From positions 34,133-98,132 of the forward strand of contig JAFEFF010000194.1 in NCBI GenBank assembly GCA_018240745.1: a DNA stretch of 64,000 nucleotides. The letters run 5' to 3'. A model generated the notes under the pieces. It was given only the letters and a program-made list of their open reading frames with translations. It made no database searches and had not been told where the DNA came from. A program made the translations under genes and the position numbers. The DNA is from Pseudomonadota bacterium (GTDB taxonomy: Bacteria; Pseudomonadota; Alphaproteobacteria; Reyranellales; Reyranellaceae). Shown piece by piece: positions 47,253 to 56,244 of the stretch (position 1 is the first letter of the stretch; the number at the start of each line of letters is the position of its first letter).

Positions 47253-48353
47253 TCAGCGCACCAGCGTCAACGCGGCATACCACGGCGATCGCCTCGGCGA
47301 TGGGCCGGCCTGGCGGCCCCATAGCCAGTCGGCTCTCGCGGGCAGATGGATCGTCGTCGCGATGCCCTGGCGGGCCGCGAGATGGGCCTGCCAGGTGTCC
47401 CCGCCGACGACCGGCTCGCGGTTCTCGCTTTGCCGGCGCAGCGGTGGCGCCGGTGGCGGTGAGTCCGGGCTCCAGTTCAGCAGGTAGGGCAGGCTGCGCA
47501 GCGGCGCGGCGGCGCTGAATCCATCGAGCAAATCGCCGCGCCGAACGGTCGGCCCATCGAGCCAGTCGGCCAGCGTCTCGCCGCATTGCACGACCGCATC
47601 GACGCCGCGCGCCAGCATCAGCGTGTCGCGCATCGCCGCGTCCCCGTCGATGTCGGCCTGCTCGGGATAGATCAGCAGCCGCTCGACCGGCTCGCCATGC
47701 CAGCGCGGCAGGTCGGGCGCGTAGAGCCCGGGGAGAAGCAGCCGCGCCTCGTAGTCGGCCAGGCCGCGCATCCAGTCGCCCTGCTGCAACAGCAGCTCGC
47801 CGCGTCGCGTCAGCAGCGTCGCATCGTCGGGACGGTTGGTGAGCGCCATGTCGAGATCGGCCAGCGCGCCGATCCAGTCGCCGCGCGCTTCCAGCAGGCC
47901 CGCGCGGGCGATCAGCGACGGCATCAGGCGGTGATCGGCCAGCAGCGCCTCGTCATAGGCGCGCTCGGCCTCCTCGAGCCGGCCGAGCGCCTCGAGCGCG
48001 CGGCCGCGATTGTGGTTGATCGCCGCGTCGCCGGGCTTGAGCCTGGCCGCGCGGTCGAGCGCCCACAGCGAGGCCTCGTGCTCGCCCAGCACGGTGAGGC
48101 AGCCGGCGTAGTTGATCTGCGCCGCAGCTTCCTTGGGCAGGAACTTGGCCGCGCGCTCGAGCGGCTGGCGCGCCTCGGCGAAACGACCGAGCTTCAGCCG
48201 CGCCTGTCCCAGGAGGTGCAACGCCTGGCCGGAATTGGGCCGCTCGCGGACGAGCTCGGCCAGCAGCGGCTCGGCGCCGGCGAAGTCGCCGGCCTGGGCG
48301 CGCTGCATGGCATCGCGCGCCAGCGTCTGGATCTGGGAGTCGGACAAAGGCAC
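47253..48353 (-). CDS. Tetratricopeptide-repeat protein with C-terminal domain
   Basis: A GTG start gives 366 residues. Residues ~5-205 are TPR repeats (AGDFAGAEPLLAELVRERPN; YAGCLTVLGEHEASLWALDR; NHNRGRALEALGRLEEAERA). The C-terminal part, about 206-366, has LLIYPEQADIDGDAAMRDTL, similar to the glycosyltransferase-like tail found in some TPR proteins of the O-GlcNAc-transferase type, but it is short and lacks recognised catalytic residues. Function unknown. No signal peptide. Confidence 0.75.
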   Translation of the reverse strand: MPLSDSQIQTLARDAMQRAQAGDFAGAEPLLAELVRERPNSGQALHLLGQARLKLGRFAEARQPLERAAKFLPKEAAAQINYAGCLTVLGEHEASLWALDRAARLKPGDAAINHNRGRALEALGRLEEAERAYDEALLADHRLMPSLIARAGLLEARGDWIGALADLDMALTNRPDDATLLTRRGELLLQQGDWMRGLADYEARLLLPGLYAPDLPRWHGEPVERLLIYPEQADIDGDAAMRDTLMLARGVDAVVQCGETLADWLDGPTVRRGDLLDGFSAAAPLRSLPYLLNWSPDSPPPAPPLRRQSENREPVVGGDTWQAHLAARQGIATTIHLPARADWLWGRQAGPSPRRSPWYAALTLVR

Positions 48354-48508
48354 GCGCGGCCTCTAGCAGACGCGAGCCTGCGCGCAAAGAAGCCGGCAAA
48401 GAAAAAGCCGGCGGTCGACAGGGAGGCTGAGGAGTCGACCGCCGGCAGTGTCCGGAGAGGGAACGGGCCCCGGCAGGGTAAATCGGGCCCCGGCTCCGGA
48501 ATGAAGGC

Positions 48509-48712
48509 CTAGTCGCGCCAGAACGGCTTGTTGATCTCGAAGCGGGCGGCGCTCTCGGTCAGGCCGAGTTCACGCAGCGAGCGGGTGTCGAGCTTCGCGA
48601 GCTCCCGCCGGTCGCGCGAACGCCGGCGCCACAGTTGCAGCACATTGGCGAAAGCGGAGACGGTGCCGGCCAGCGGCGCCTTGGAACTGTAATGGAGCGA
48701 GAGGGCGGCCAT
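48509..48712 (-). CDS. DUF1127 (YjiS-like) small protein
   Basis: The 67-residue protein ends with RRELAKLDTRSLRELGLTES and a short tail finishing FWRD, the DUF1127 signature. It is basic and probably cytoplasmic, with a weakly hydrophobic N-terminus. It is divergent from a GcvA-like LysR regulator, repeating the arrangement at 30920-32224, with a palindrome in the gap. Confidence 0.85.
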   Translation of the reverse strand: MAALSLHYSSKAPLAGTVSAFANVLQLWRRRSRDRRELAKLDTRSLRELGLTESAARFEINKPFWRD

Positions 48713-48776
48713 GGGACTCTCCCCGGTGCAGGTGGCTCTTTCGATGGTCTGGATGTGCGCTTGCAGCTCCCCCTTT

Positions 48777-48792
48777 ACAAACGACCGTTTGT
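48777..48792. promoter_or_regulatory. Palindrome between DUF1127 and LysR genes (second pair)
   Basis: ACAAACG-AC-CGTTTGT is a perfect 16-base palindrome, 64 bases upstream of the DUF1127 start and 57 bases upstream of the LysR start. It overlaps a possible -35 box (TTTACA). The form resembles TetR-type operators, but no TetR gene is in the window. It differs in sequence from the palindrome of the first pair. Confidence 0.5.
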
Positions 48793-48849
48793 CGTATTTT
48801 GATTAAATTAGCTCATGTGAAAAACACCTCCTTCCGGAAGGGAATTGGC

Positions 48850-49773
48850 ATGAAGAGAACACTTCCTCCGCTCAATGGCTTGCGGGCTTTCGAAGCGGCT
48901 GCACGCCATATGAGCTTCACCGATGCCGCCGACGAGCTGAGCGTCACGCAGGCCGCGATCAGCCATCAGGTGCGCGGCCTGGAGCAGCGACTCGGATTAA
49001 AATTGTTCGTGCGGAGGAATCGCTCGCTGCTGCTGTCGGAAGCGGGCCAGGCGTACCTGCCCGCGGTACGCGCGGCGTTCGATCAGATCAACGAGGCGAC
49101 CGAGAAGCTCCTGCAGAAGGATCGCGGCGGCCATCTGACCGTCACCACCACGGCATCGTTCGCGACCAAGTGGCTGGTGCCGCGGCTCGGCGGCTTCCAG
49201 CGGAGCAATCCCGAGATAGATGTGCGCGTCTCGACCGGCACCGGCCTGATCGACTTCAGCCGCGAGGACGTCGATATCGGCATCCGCTACGGCCGTGGCC
49301 AGTGGGGCAGCCTGATCGCCGAGCGTCTCGTGGGCGAGGACGTCACGCCGGTCTGCGCTCCGTCGCTGGTGAAGGGGCCGAACCCGCTCAGGAAGCCGGC
49401 GGACCTCAAGCGCTACACGCTGCTGCATATCGGCAGTTTCCCCGACGACTGGCAGGTCTGGCTGACCGCCGCCGGCATCAAGGGCATCGACTCGACGCGC
49501 GGCGTCACCTTCGACAACGCGCTGGTCGCCTACCAGGCGGCGATGGACGGGCTGGGCGTCGCCCTCGGCCGCAACCCGCTGGTCCAGCCCGACCTCAAGG
49601 CCGGCCGGCTGGTCGTGCCGTTCGACTACAAGATGCCGAGCGACTTCGCCTACTACCTTGTCTATCCGGCGGAGGCGATCCGGCGGCGCAAGATCAAGGC
49701 GTTCCGCGACTGGCTGATGACCTTGGCGGAGGCAGGCCCGGTCATCCCGGCCACGGCGGCACGCGCGGCCTGA
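48850..49773 (+). CDS. LysR-family regulator, GcvA-like
   Basis: The 307-residue protein starts at the ATG at 48850, which has GGAAGGGAA upstream; a longer frame to 48799 lacks such a site. The helix-turn-helix region reads LPPLNGLRAFEAAARHMSFT and SVTQAAISHQVRGLEQRLG, close to the regulator at 31304. The two are clearly related but differ in the effector domain. It is divergent from a DUF1127 gene and convergent with an SGNH hydrolase. Confidence 0.93.
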   Translation: MKRTLPPLNGLRAFEAAARHMSFTDAADELSVTQAAISHQVRGLEQRLGLKLFVRRNRSLLLSEAGQAYLPAVRAAFDQINEATEKLLQKDRGGHLTVTTTASFATKWLVPRLGGFQRSNPEIDVRVSTGTGLIDFSREDVDIGIRYGRGQWGSLIAERLVGEDVTPVCAPSLVKGPNPLRKPADLKRYTLLHIGSFPDDWQVWLTAAGIKGIDSTRGVTFDNALVAYQAAMDGLGVALGRNPLVQPDLKAGRLVVPFDYKMPSDFAYYLVYPAEAIRRRKIKAFRDWLMTLAEAGPVIPATAARAA

Positions 49774-49777
49774 TTTC

Positions 49778-51271
49778 TCACGCGCTGCCGCCCCGGCTGC
49801 CGGTGCCGTGCATCCGGCTGCCGACCGTCATCGCCACGTCCATGACCTGCTTGGTCACGCGCCGCTGCATCGTGCTGGTGGAGACGGTCTTGACCACGCC
49901 GTCGCGACGCAGATCGCGGTAGAGCCAGAGGACCCATGCCCACGCCGATGGCGGGTTCGACAGCAGCGTGTCGGCGCGATGCGCAAGATCATACGACGGC
50001 GGCGTGAAGCGCAGCGGATTTCCCGCCGCATCCTTCTCGGTGGCCGCGATCGACTTCAGGACGTGGTTGGCCATCACCGCGTTGCCGACCGCCGTCAGGT
50101 GGATGCCGTCGAGGCTCTCCAGGCCGCCGGCGCGCAGTCCCAGGAGGTCGGCCTGGAACATCCGGTTCGAATGCGTGACGTTGTGCGCCACCACGACATT
50201 GTCGGCCGTCCGCGGATGGTTCTTCGAATCGAACTCTTCCATCAGGGCGTAGTTGTCGACGAACGCCACGCGATTTGCGGTATCGAGCGTCTTGATCGTC
50301 CGCACGATCCAGTCGTTGATGTCGTGGACGGCCTTGTCGACCGAGGCCATCGACCGCACACCCGATGTGCTCGGCTGGTACTGGCCATAGGCCCAGCCGA
50401 TGCGGTTCTCGTAACCACCCGGCCAATAGCCCGAGTCGGGCGCGGGCCCCTTCTCCTCGGCCATGTCGGGCAGCGGCATCAGGGCGGAGACCGCGCTCGG
50501 CTTGGGCAGCAGGTTGTAGTAGATGCGCTCGACCTCCGGCGGCAGCGCCGTGAGCTGACGAGCGAACGTCGGCAGCACGGCCTCGAGCGTGGCCTCGAGG
50601 CGATCGGCGCCGGTCGATGCGGCGCGCAGCACGATGTCGACGAAGCCGTCGTTGTGACCGATGCTGACGATCAACCGCTTCGGCTTGCGGTGGGCCACGA
50701 TCTGCAGCGGCGTCATGTTCCAGAACGGATTGCCGGTTTCGTTCGGCAGCGGGCTCAGGGTGAAGCGGGCATTGGCCATGAGCAGGAAGTCGCCGATCGC
50801 GTCGAGTGCGTCGAACGGGCTCGCCGCGCCGAGGATGGTCGTGGCGCTCGTGGCGGCTTGCGCAGCGGCCGATGCCGGCGTCAGGCTGTACAGGTGCTCG
50901 ACCGTGGCTCCGGCGAAGGCGATGTTCTCGAAGCCCTGCGCCCCGCTCGGCGAGCCGGGCACGGTCGCCCAGAACCGGACCGACTCCCTGATCGCCTTCT
51001 CGAGGCGTCCCGGCACGGTCGGCAGGGCGATGATCGGGCTCAGCCAATGGATCCATTCCTCGAGCTGGACCACCACCGGCTGGGGCAGGTCGGGAACGCC
51101 GAAGTCCCGGATGCCCAGCGCCGAGGCGATCATCGCCGGCGGGCTGAGCGCGGCCTTGGTGGCGTCGATCGTGAACGATCGCATGCCGTTGTAGAGCGAG
51201 TCGCCGATCGCCATCATCTCGGGCCGATCGACCAAAGGCTTCACCGTGGACGCGATGGGTTCTGCGGCCAT
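49778..51271 (-). CDS. Large SGNH/GDSL-family hydrolase
   Basis: The 497-residue protein begins at an ATG with the ribosome binding site AGGGAGGTC. SGNH blocks are recognisable: GDSLYNG with the nucleophile Ser near residue 25, SIGHNDG (block III Asn), and DGIHLTAVGNAVMA carrying the catalytic Asp and His near residue 390. It is about twice the usual family size, with the extra sequence between blocks I and III, and has no signal peptide. It probably hydrolyses an ester or lipid; substrate unknown. It is divergent from the MarR regulator. Confidence 0.85.
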   Translation of the reverse strand: MAAEPIASTVKPLVDRPEMMAIGDSLYNGMRSFTIDATKAALSPPAMIASALGIRDFGVPDLPQPVVVQLEEWIHWLSPIIALPTVPGRLEKAIRESVRFWATVPGSPSGAQGFENIAFAGATVEHLYSLTPASAAAQAATSATTILGAASPFDALDAIGDFLLMANARFTLSPLPNETGNPFWNMTPLQIVAHRKPKRLIVSIGHNDGFVDIVLRAASTGADRLEATLEAVLPTFARQLTALPPEVERIYYNLLPKPSAVSALMPLPDMAEEKGPAPDSGYWPGGYENRIGWAYGQYQPSTSGVRSMASVDKAVHDINDWIVRTIKTLDTANRVAFVDNYALMEEFDSKNHPRTADNVVVAHNVTHSNRMFQADLLGLRAGGLESLDGIHLTAVGNAVMANHVLKSIAATEKDAAGNPLRFTPPSYDLAHRADTLLSNPPSAWAWVLWLYRDLRRDGVVKTVSTSTMQRRVTKQVMDVAMTVGSRMHGTGSRGGSA

Positions 51272-51367
51272 GATGACCTCCCTTGCATCGCACAATTGTC
51301 GCTTGCTCAGGACATTACGCGATTTTCACCAGACAGATCGACGGCAATTGTCACATCATGCGCCGCC

Positions 51368-51802
51368 ATGGGCCCGCTCGAGGAATACCTGCCCTATCTC
51401 CTGAACCGCGCCGGCGCGCGCATCGCCGCCGCGTTCAATGCCGAGATGCGGCAGATCGGGGCGTCGCTGCAGGTCTGGCGCGTGCTCGCGGCGCTGCGCG
51501 AGCAGGACGGCAGACGCATGGGTGACCTCTCGAAAACGACGTCGATCGAGGTCTCGACGCTGACCCGCCTGGTCGACAACATGGAGAAGGACGGGCTGGT
51601 GGTGCGGCGGCGCGACTCGGGCGATGCCCGCGCCATCTCGCTGTACGTCACCCGCTCGGGACGACGGTTGACCCAGCGCATCGTGCCGGTCGCCGAGCGC
51701 TACCAGGCAGTGGCGCTCAAGGGCTTCACGGTCGGCGAGGTGGCGGTGCTCAAGCGGGCGCTGCGCCGGCTCTACGACAACATGGACGCGCTCGATGGCT
51801 GA
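51368..51802 (+). CDS. MarR-family transcriptional regulator
   Basis: The 144-residue protein has the MarR winged helix: LQVWRVLAALREQDGRRMGDLS, then STLTRLVDNMEKDGLVVRRR and the wing SGDARAISLYVTRSG. It likely controls the adjacent SDR and flavin genes, or the divergent SGNH hydrolase, in response to an aromatic or terpenoid ligand; this is inferred from position. The SDR gene follows on the same strand, starting 28 bases after the stop. Confidence 0.93.
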   Translation: MGPLEEYLPYLLNRAGARIAAAFNAEMRQIGASLQVWRVLAALREQDGRRMGDLSKTTSIEVSTLTRLVDNMEKDGLVVRRRDSGDARAISLYVTRSGRRLTQRIVPVAERYQAVALKGFTVGEVAVLKRALRRLYDNMDALDG

Positions 51803-51830
51803 TGGGCGAGCGCTGGCGGGAGAGAGATCG

Positions 51831-52598
51831 ATGGCCGGACTGTTGCAGGGACACATCGCCGCCGTGACCGGCGGCGGATCGGGCATCGGCCAGGGGATCG
51901 CCCAGGCCTATGCGCGTGAGGGCGCGCGAGTGATCGTGCTTGACACCAATCCCGATGGCGCCAGGGAGACGGTCGACCTGATCGCTTCCGCGGGCGGCCA
52001 GGCGTCGGCGATGAAGCTCGACGTGACCGATCGCGCGGCCTGCCAGGCCGCGGCGGCGGAAATCGCCAGGGCGGGCAATATCTCGATCCTGGTCAACAAT
52101 GCCGGCATCAACCGCCGCAATCCGATCACCGCCGAGCCGGCGGTGATCGGCAAGGATTGGGACGACATCCTGTCGATCAATCTCGACGGCATGTTCAACG
52201 TCACCCGCGCCTTCCTCGACCAGCTCCGCGCAACCAGGGGCCGGATCGTCAACATCGGTTCGATCCAGTCGTTCGTCCATGTCGCCTGGCCGAACTCGGC
52301 CGCCTACACCACCTCCAAGCACGGCGTGCTGGGCTTCACCCGCGCGCTCGCCGCCGAGCTCGGCAAGGACGGCGTGCGGGTCAACGCGATCGGGCCCGGC
52401 CTGATCGAGACGAGGATCAACGCCGAGGCGCGCGCCAGGAATCCCGACATGGTCGCGACGGTGATGCGGCACACGCCGCTCGGCCGTGCCGGCAAGCCCG
52501 AGGATATCGCGGGTCCGGCGGTGTTCCTTGCCTCCGACATGTCGGCCTATGTTACGGGCTGCATCATCATGGCCGACGGCGGCTTCCGCACGGTCTGA
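51831..52598 (+). CDS. Short-chain dehydrogenase/reductase
   Basis: The 255-residue protein from the ATG at 51831 (ribosome binding region GGGAGAGAG) has TGGGSGIGQGIA for NAD(P), LVNNAGINRRNPI, Ser in NIGSIQSF and the catalytic YTTSK. An upstream ATG at 51795 is in frame but lies inside the MarR gene. SDRs oxidise or reduce alcohol and ketone groups. It is followed by an LLM flavin enzyme after 28 bases, so a two-gene catabolic unit is likely. Confidence 0.93.
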   Translation: MAGLLQGHIAAVTGGGSGIGQGIAQAYAREGARVIVLDTNPDGARETVDLIASAGGQASAMKLDVTDRAACQAAAAEIARAGNISILVNNAGINRRNPITAEPAVIGKDWDDILSINLDGMFNVTRAFLDQLRATRGRIVNIGSIQSFVHVAWPNSAAYTTSKHGVLGFTRALAAELGKDGVRVNAIGPGLIETRINAEARARNPDMVATVMRHTPLGRAGKPEDIAGPAVFLASDMSAYVTGCIIMADGGFRTV

Positions 52599-52626
52599 CC
52601 GCACTCTCACGATTGAGGCTAACGCC

Positions 52627-53808
52627 ATGCAAGACCGCTATCTCCGCACCGGCATCTTCCTCGCGCCGTTCCATGCGCTGAACGAGAATCCGACCCTGGC
52701 GATCGAGCGCGACATGGAGCTGGTCGAGCATCTCGACCGGCTGAACTACCACGAGGCCTGGATCGGCGAGCACCACTCGGGTGGCTTCGAGATCATCGCC
52801 TGCCCGGAGATGTTCCTCGCCGCCGCGGCCCAGCGCACGCGCAACATCCGGTTGGGCACCGGCGTGGTATCGCTGCCCTACCATCATCCCTTCACGCTCG
52901 CCTCGCGCATGATGCAGCTCGACCACATGGCGCGCGGCCGGGCGATGTTCGGGGTCGGGCCGGGCGCGCTGATCTACGACGCCGACAAGATCGGCCTGAA
53001 GGCCGCCGACCAGCGCCGCCGGATGAACGAATCGCTCGACTGCATCGTCGAGTTGATGAACGGCAGGACCGTCAGCCGGCAGACCGACTGGTTCACCCTG
53101 AACGAGGCCCGCCTGCAGCTCGCCCCCTATTCGCAGCCGAGCATGGAGATGGCGGTCGCCTGCTCGCGCTCGCCGGTCGGCGCGGTGGCGTCGGGCAAGC
53201 ACGGCATCGGCATGCTGTCGATCGGCGGCACGTCGGACGAGGCGCTGGCGGGTCATGCCAGGAACTGGTCGATCCACGAGGACGAGGCGCGCAAGGCCGG
53301 CAAGACAGCCGACCGCTCGAAATGGCGCATCGTCACCTTCGCCCATGTCGCCGAGACGCGCGAGAAGGCCCGCGCCGACATGGCCTACGGCCTTGCGCAT
53401 TTTGCCAAGTACTTCACCGACGTCGCCACCTTCCCGATCGTGCCGCCGGGCATCGCCGATCCGGTCGAGTTCCTGACCACCAGCGGCCTCGCCTGCATCG
53501 GCACGCCGGACGACTGCATCCGCCACTTCGAGCGGCTGTGGCTGGGCTCCGACGGAGGTTTCGGCGCGGTCCTGCTGCTCGCCCACAACTGGGCCGACTG
53601 GGAGGCGACCAGGAAGAGCTACGAGCTGATGGCGCGCTACGTCCACCCGCACTTCCAGCGCCAGTCGAACACGCTCAGGGTCGCGAGCTACGACAACGCC
53701 ACCGCCAAGCACGCGACGGCGGGTGCGGAGTCGGCGAAAGCCGTCGAAACCGAAATCGAGCGCTACGCGGCGGCCAAGGGCAAGGTAGCCGGCGGCAAGG
53801 CCTGGTGA
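52627..53808 (+). CDS. LLM-class flavin-dependent oxidoreductase (LimB-like)
   Basis: The 393-residue protein has the luciferase-like monooxygenase features WIGEHHSGGFEIIACPEMFL, TGVVSLPYHHPF and FGVGPGALIYDADKIGL, and resembles limonene-1,2-monooxygenase relatives. It uses reduced flavin and oxygen to hydroxylate or epoxidise a substrate. Together with the SDR and MarR genes it suggests terpenoid or cyclic-hydrocarbon degradation. A hairpin and long palindromic repeat follow. Confidence 0.9.
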   Translation: MQDRYLRTGIFLAPFHALNENPTLAIERDMELVEHLDRLNYHEAWIGEHHSGGFEIIACPEMFLAAAAQRTRNIRLGTGVVSLPYHHPFTLASRMMQLDHMARGRAMFGVGPGALIYDADKIGLKAADQRRRMNESLDCIVELMNGRTVSRQTDWFTLNEARLQLAPYSQPSMEMAVACSRSPVGAVASGKHGIGMLSIGGTSDEALAGHARNWSIHEDEARKAGKTADRSKWRIVTFAHVAETREKARADMAYGLAHFAKYFTDVATFPIVPPGIADPVEFLTTSGLACIGTPDDCIRHFERLWLGSDGGFGAVLLLAHNWADWEATRKSYELMARYVHPHFQRQSNTLRVASYDNATAKHATAGAESAKAVETEIERYAAAKGKVAGGKAW

Positions 53809-53834
53809 CGCAGCAACGCCGCTGTAAGCGTGGC

Positions 53835-53860
53835 GGCGTCCTTGTAACTGCAAGGACGCC
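53835..53860 (+). terminator. Terminator-like hairpin after the LLM gene
   Basis: GGCGTCCTTG and CAAGGACGCC form a perfect 10-base stem with a 6-base loop, 26 bases after the LLM stop. No T-run follows, so it may be a weak terminator or mRNA end protector. It is adjacent to, but separate from, the long palindrome at 53865. Confidence 0.55.
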
Positions 53861-53864
53861 TCCT

Positions 53865-53960
53865 CTGTCATCCTGAGCGAAGCGAAGGATCTCATCGCCC
53901 GTTCTGACAGCGGGAGTGTCGAATCGGCGATGAGGTCCTTCGCTTCGCTCAGGACGACAG
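53865..53960. repeat. Long inverted repeat, family B
   Basis: Two 35-base arms (53865-53899 and 53926-53960) match at 33 of 35 positions and enclose a 26-base loop. The arms contain CTGAGCGAAGCGAAGGATCT or its complement, a sequence widely seen as dispersed palindromic repeats in proteobacterial genomes. Related arms occur at about 43404-43434 and inside smr at 29302-29375. It lies in the 218-base gap before the second LLM gene. Confidence 0.9.
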
Positions 53961-54026
53961 GATGATTGCGTTTGCAAATAATGGCCGCCGGCGTATCCTC
54001 CCGGCCAAAGGGCAGGGAGGACGGCC

Positions 54027-55082
54027 ATGCAATTCGGCTACTTCACGCTTTCGGACAACCGCTATCCCGGCAACACCCGCTCGGCCGAGCAGTTCCTGAA
54101 GGACATCTTCGCCGAGGCGCTGTACGCCGAGAAGGTCGGGCTGAACTCGGCCTGGATCGGCGAGCATCATTTCAACCTGCTGGGCGTCAACGCCTCGCCG
54201 CTGGCGATTCTGGCGCAGCTTGCCGGCGCGACCACCAGGCTCAGGCTGGCGCCCGCCGTGACGCTCCTGCCGGTGCACCATCCGCTGCATGTCGCCGAGG
54301 AATGGGCGACGCTCGATCTCTTGTCGGGTGGCCGCGTCGATTTCGCTGCCGGCCGCGGCTACGACCGCAAGGAGTACGAGCCCTTCCAGGCGCCGTTCGA
54401 CGAATCGGCCGAGATCTTCGCCGAGGGGCTGGAGGTGGTGTGGCGGGCCTGGACCGAACAGGGCAAGTGGAGCCACCAGGGCAAATTCTACCGGTTCAAG
54501 GACGTCGAGGTGCGGCCCAAGCCGGCGCAGAAGCCGTTGCGGCCCTACGTGGCCTGCTTCTCGCGGCCGTCGATGCAGCTCGCGGCCCGGCACGACTGGA
54601 ACGTGATCTACGCCCCGTTCGCGGCGGCGATGGTCTATGGCTCGCTGGCCGATGCGGTGCGGGTCTATCGCGAGACCTGCGAGCAGCAGTTCAAACGGCC
54701 GATGCGCCGGGCCATGTGCTCCTATTTCGTGCACATCGCCTCGACGCCTGCCGAGGAGCAGTACGGCAAGGAAGCGCTGGTGCGCTATTTCCAGGACGCG
54801 CTGATCGCGGCTTTCCCCTCGTCCTCGGGCGAGAACGTGCCCCCGACCTACAGGTACTTCGTCGACATCGTGAACATCCTGCGCGACATGCGGCCGGAGA
54901 AGCTGACCGACAAGTCGATCCTGTGCGGCAGCCCGCAGCACATCGTCGACACGCTGAAGACGGTCGAGGCTGCGGGCGTCGCCGAGGTGATCCTGTATTT
55001 CAACTACGGCCAGAAGCCGCACGCGCAGGTGAAGGAGCAGATGGAGCGCTTCATGAAGGAGATCGCTCCGCACTTTGCGTAG
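54027..55082 (+). CDS. LLM-class flavin-dependent oxidoreductase
   Basis: The 351-residue luciferase-like protein has MQFGYFTLSDNRYPG at the N-terminus, WIGEHHFNLLG, APAVTLLPVHHPLHV and GRVDFAAGRGYDRKEYEPF. It should use reduced flavin and oxygen on an unknown substrate. The ATG has a good ribosome binding site (GGGAGGACG). It is separated from the preceding flavin gene by repeats, so it probably has its own promoter, and it converges on the TRAP genes. Confidence 0.9.
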   Translation: MQFGYFTLSDNRYPGNTRSAEQFLKDIFAEALYAEKVGLNSAWIGEHHFNLLGVNASPLAILAQLAGATTRLRLAPAVTLLPVHHPLHVAEEWATLDLLSGGRVDFAAGRGYDRKEYEPFQAPFDESAEIFAEGLEVVWRAWTEQGKWSHQGKFYRFKDVEVRPKPAQKPLRPYVACFSRPSMQLAARHDWNVIYAPFAAAMVYGSLADAVRVYRETCEQQFKRPMRRAMCSYFVHIASTPAEEQYGKEALVRYFQDALIAAFPSSSGENVPPTYRYFVDIVNILRDMRPEKLTDKSILCGSPQHIVDTLKTVEAAGVAEVILYFNYGQKPHAQVKEQMERFMKEIAPHFA

Positions 55083-55103
55083 CTCTCCGTCGTCCCGACC
55101 GAT

Positions 55104-56120
55104 CTACCCCACCGTCTCCTTCACCAGCCTGACGATCTCCGGCGAGAGCTTGGCGTCCTTGATCAGCGGGCCGACGGCATCGATCATCGCCTTGCGCGTG
55201 GTCGAGAGCTCGCTGGCGGCGGCGTCGTGGAATGTCACGCCGTTCTGCTCGAGGATGCCGCGGGCGCGGGCCTGGCTGGCGATCGAGCCCTTGTCGTAGC
55301 CGTCGATATGGCTGGCCCAAAGGTCGGTCATCAGCGTCTGGTGCGCCTTGGAAAGCTTCGCCCAGGTGGCGTTGGACACCATCGGGATGTACTGCGCCAG
55401 GAACTGGTTATCGACATAGGAGAACTTGACGCCGGCCTCCCACAGCTTGGCCGAATTGACGCTCTCGTCGGAGCTGATCAGGGCGTCGAACGTGCCCTGG
55501 CTCAGCGACAGCGGCACGTTGGGCCACGCCGTGGTGTTGGCGATGCCGCCGGCGAACTTGATGCGCCAGGAGTTGGCGGCCCCGCCGGCGCTGCGGATCT
55601 TCAGCCCCTTCAGCGAGTCGAAGGCGGTCAGCGGCGTCCTGGTCGAGTACCAGTTGTTGTAGCCGAGATCGAGCCATGGCCCGAGCACGTGCGACTTGAG
55701 CTTGGCCTCGAGCTGCTTGTTCACGTAGTCACCCGGCGCACCGGCCGTCGCCTTGTGCGTAAGCCAGATCGGCACGCCGTAGAAATACGGCAGCCCGACC
55801 AGATCGGCGTCGGGCACCAGGCCGGTCACCACCCAGGTGCCGGGCGATGCCATCTCGATCTGGCCCTGCAGCAGCGCCTTGGAGACGTTGAGGTCGGCGA
55901 ACAGCTGGCCGGAGTGGAAGACCTCGGTCTTGATCTCGCCGTTCGACGCCTTCTCGAGCGTGGCCATGTAGTCGACGATGGCCTGGTTGCGCGGATGACT
56001 CGGCGCGGTGTCGAGCGAGCAGCGGATCTTGACGGGTGAGGCGCCACGGCCGAGCGCGGGCGCGGCCAGCGTTGCCGCTGCCGCACCGACGACCAGCCGC
56101 CGGGACAGACGCTGTGACAT
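55104..56120 (-). CDS. TRAP transporter solute-binding protein DctP (second copy)
   Basis: The 338-residue protein has a twin-arginine-like signal (SRRLVVGAAAATLAAPALG) followed by the DctP fold, with YFYGVPIW, GLKIRSAGGAANSWRIKF and SQGTFDALISSDESVNS. It shares long identical blocks with the copy at 58098-59138. It is the most downstream gene of the TRAP cluster and is set off from dctM by a 124-base gap, so it may be expressed separately. The ligand is likely an organic acid. Confidence 0.93.
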   Translation of the reverse strand: MSQRLSRRLVVGAAAATLAAPALGRGASPVKIRCSLDTAPSHPRNQAIVDYMATLEKASNGEIKTEVFHSGQLFADLNVSKALLQGQIEMASPGTWVVTGLVPDADLVGLPYFYGVPIWLTHKATAGAPGDYVNKQLEAKLKSHVLGPWLDLGYNNWYSTRTPLTAFDSLKGLKIRSAGGAANSWRIKFAGGIANTTAWPNVPLSLSQGTFDALISSDESVNSAKLWEAGVKFSYVDNQFLAQYIPMVSNATWAKLSKAHQTLMTDLWASHIDGYDKGSIASQARARGILEQNGVTFHDAAASELSTTRKAMIDAVGPLIKDAKLSPEIVRLVKETVG

Positions 56121-56244
56121 GGACGCTCCTCGTACTTTTTGGCGCCATAACCGTCCGGCTGGAGCCAGCGGACGGTCTGTGCCTCAGGCGCGCAGCATCA
56201 CCGCTGCGTGCCTGTCGGGCAAGCCGGACCTCCGCGAAACGTCC

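Noticed and set aside
53865..53960. The long hairpin as an insertion-sequence end or an intrinsic terminator
   Set aside because: No transposase is adjacent and no T-run follows; it is better seen as a dispersed palindromic repeat.
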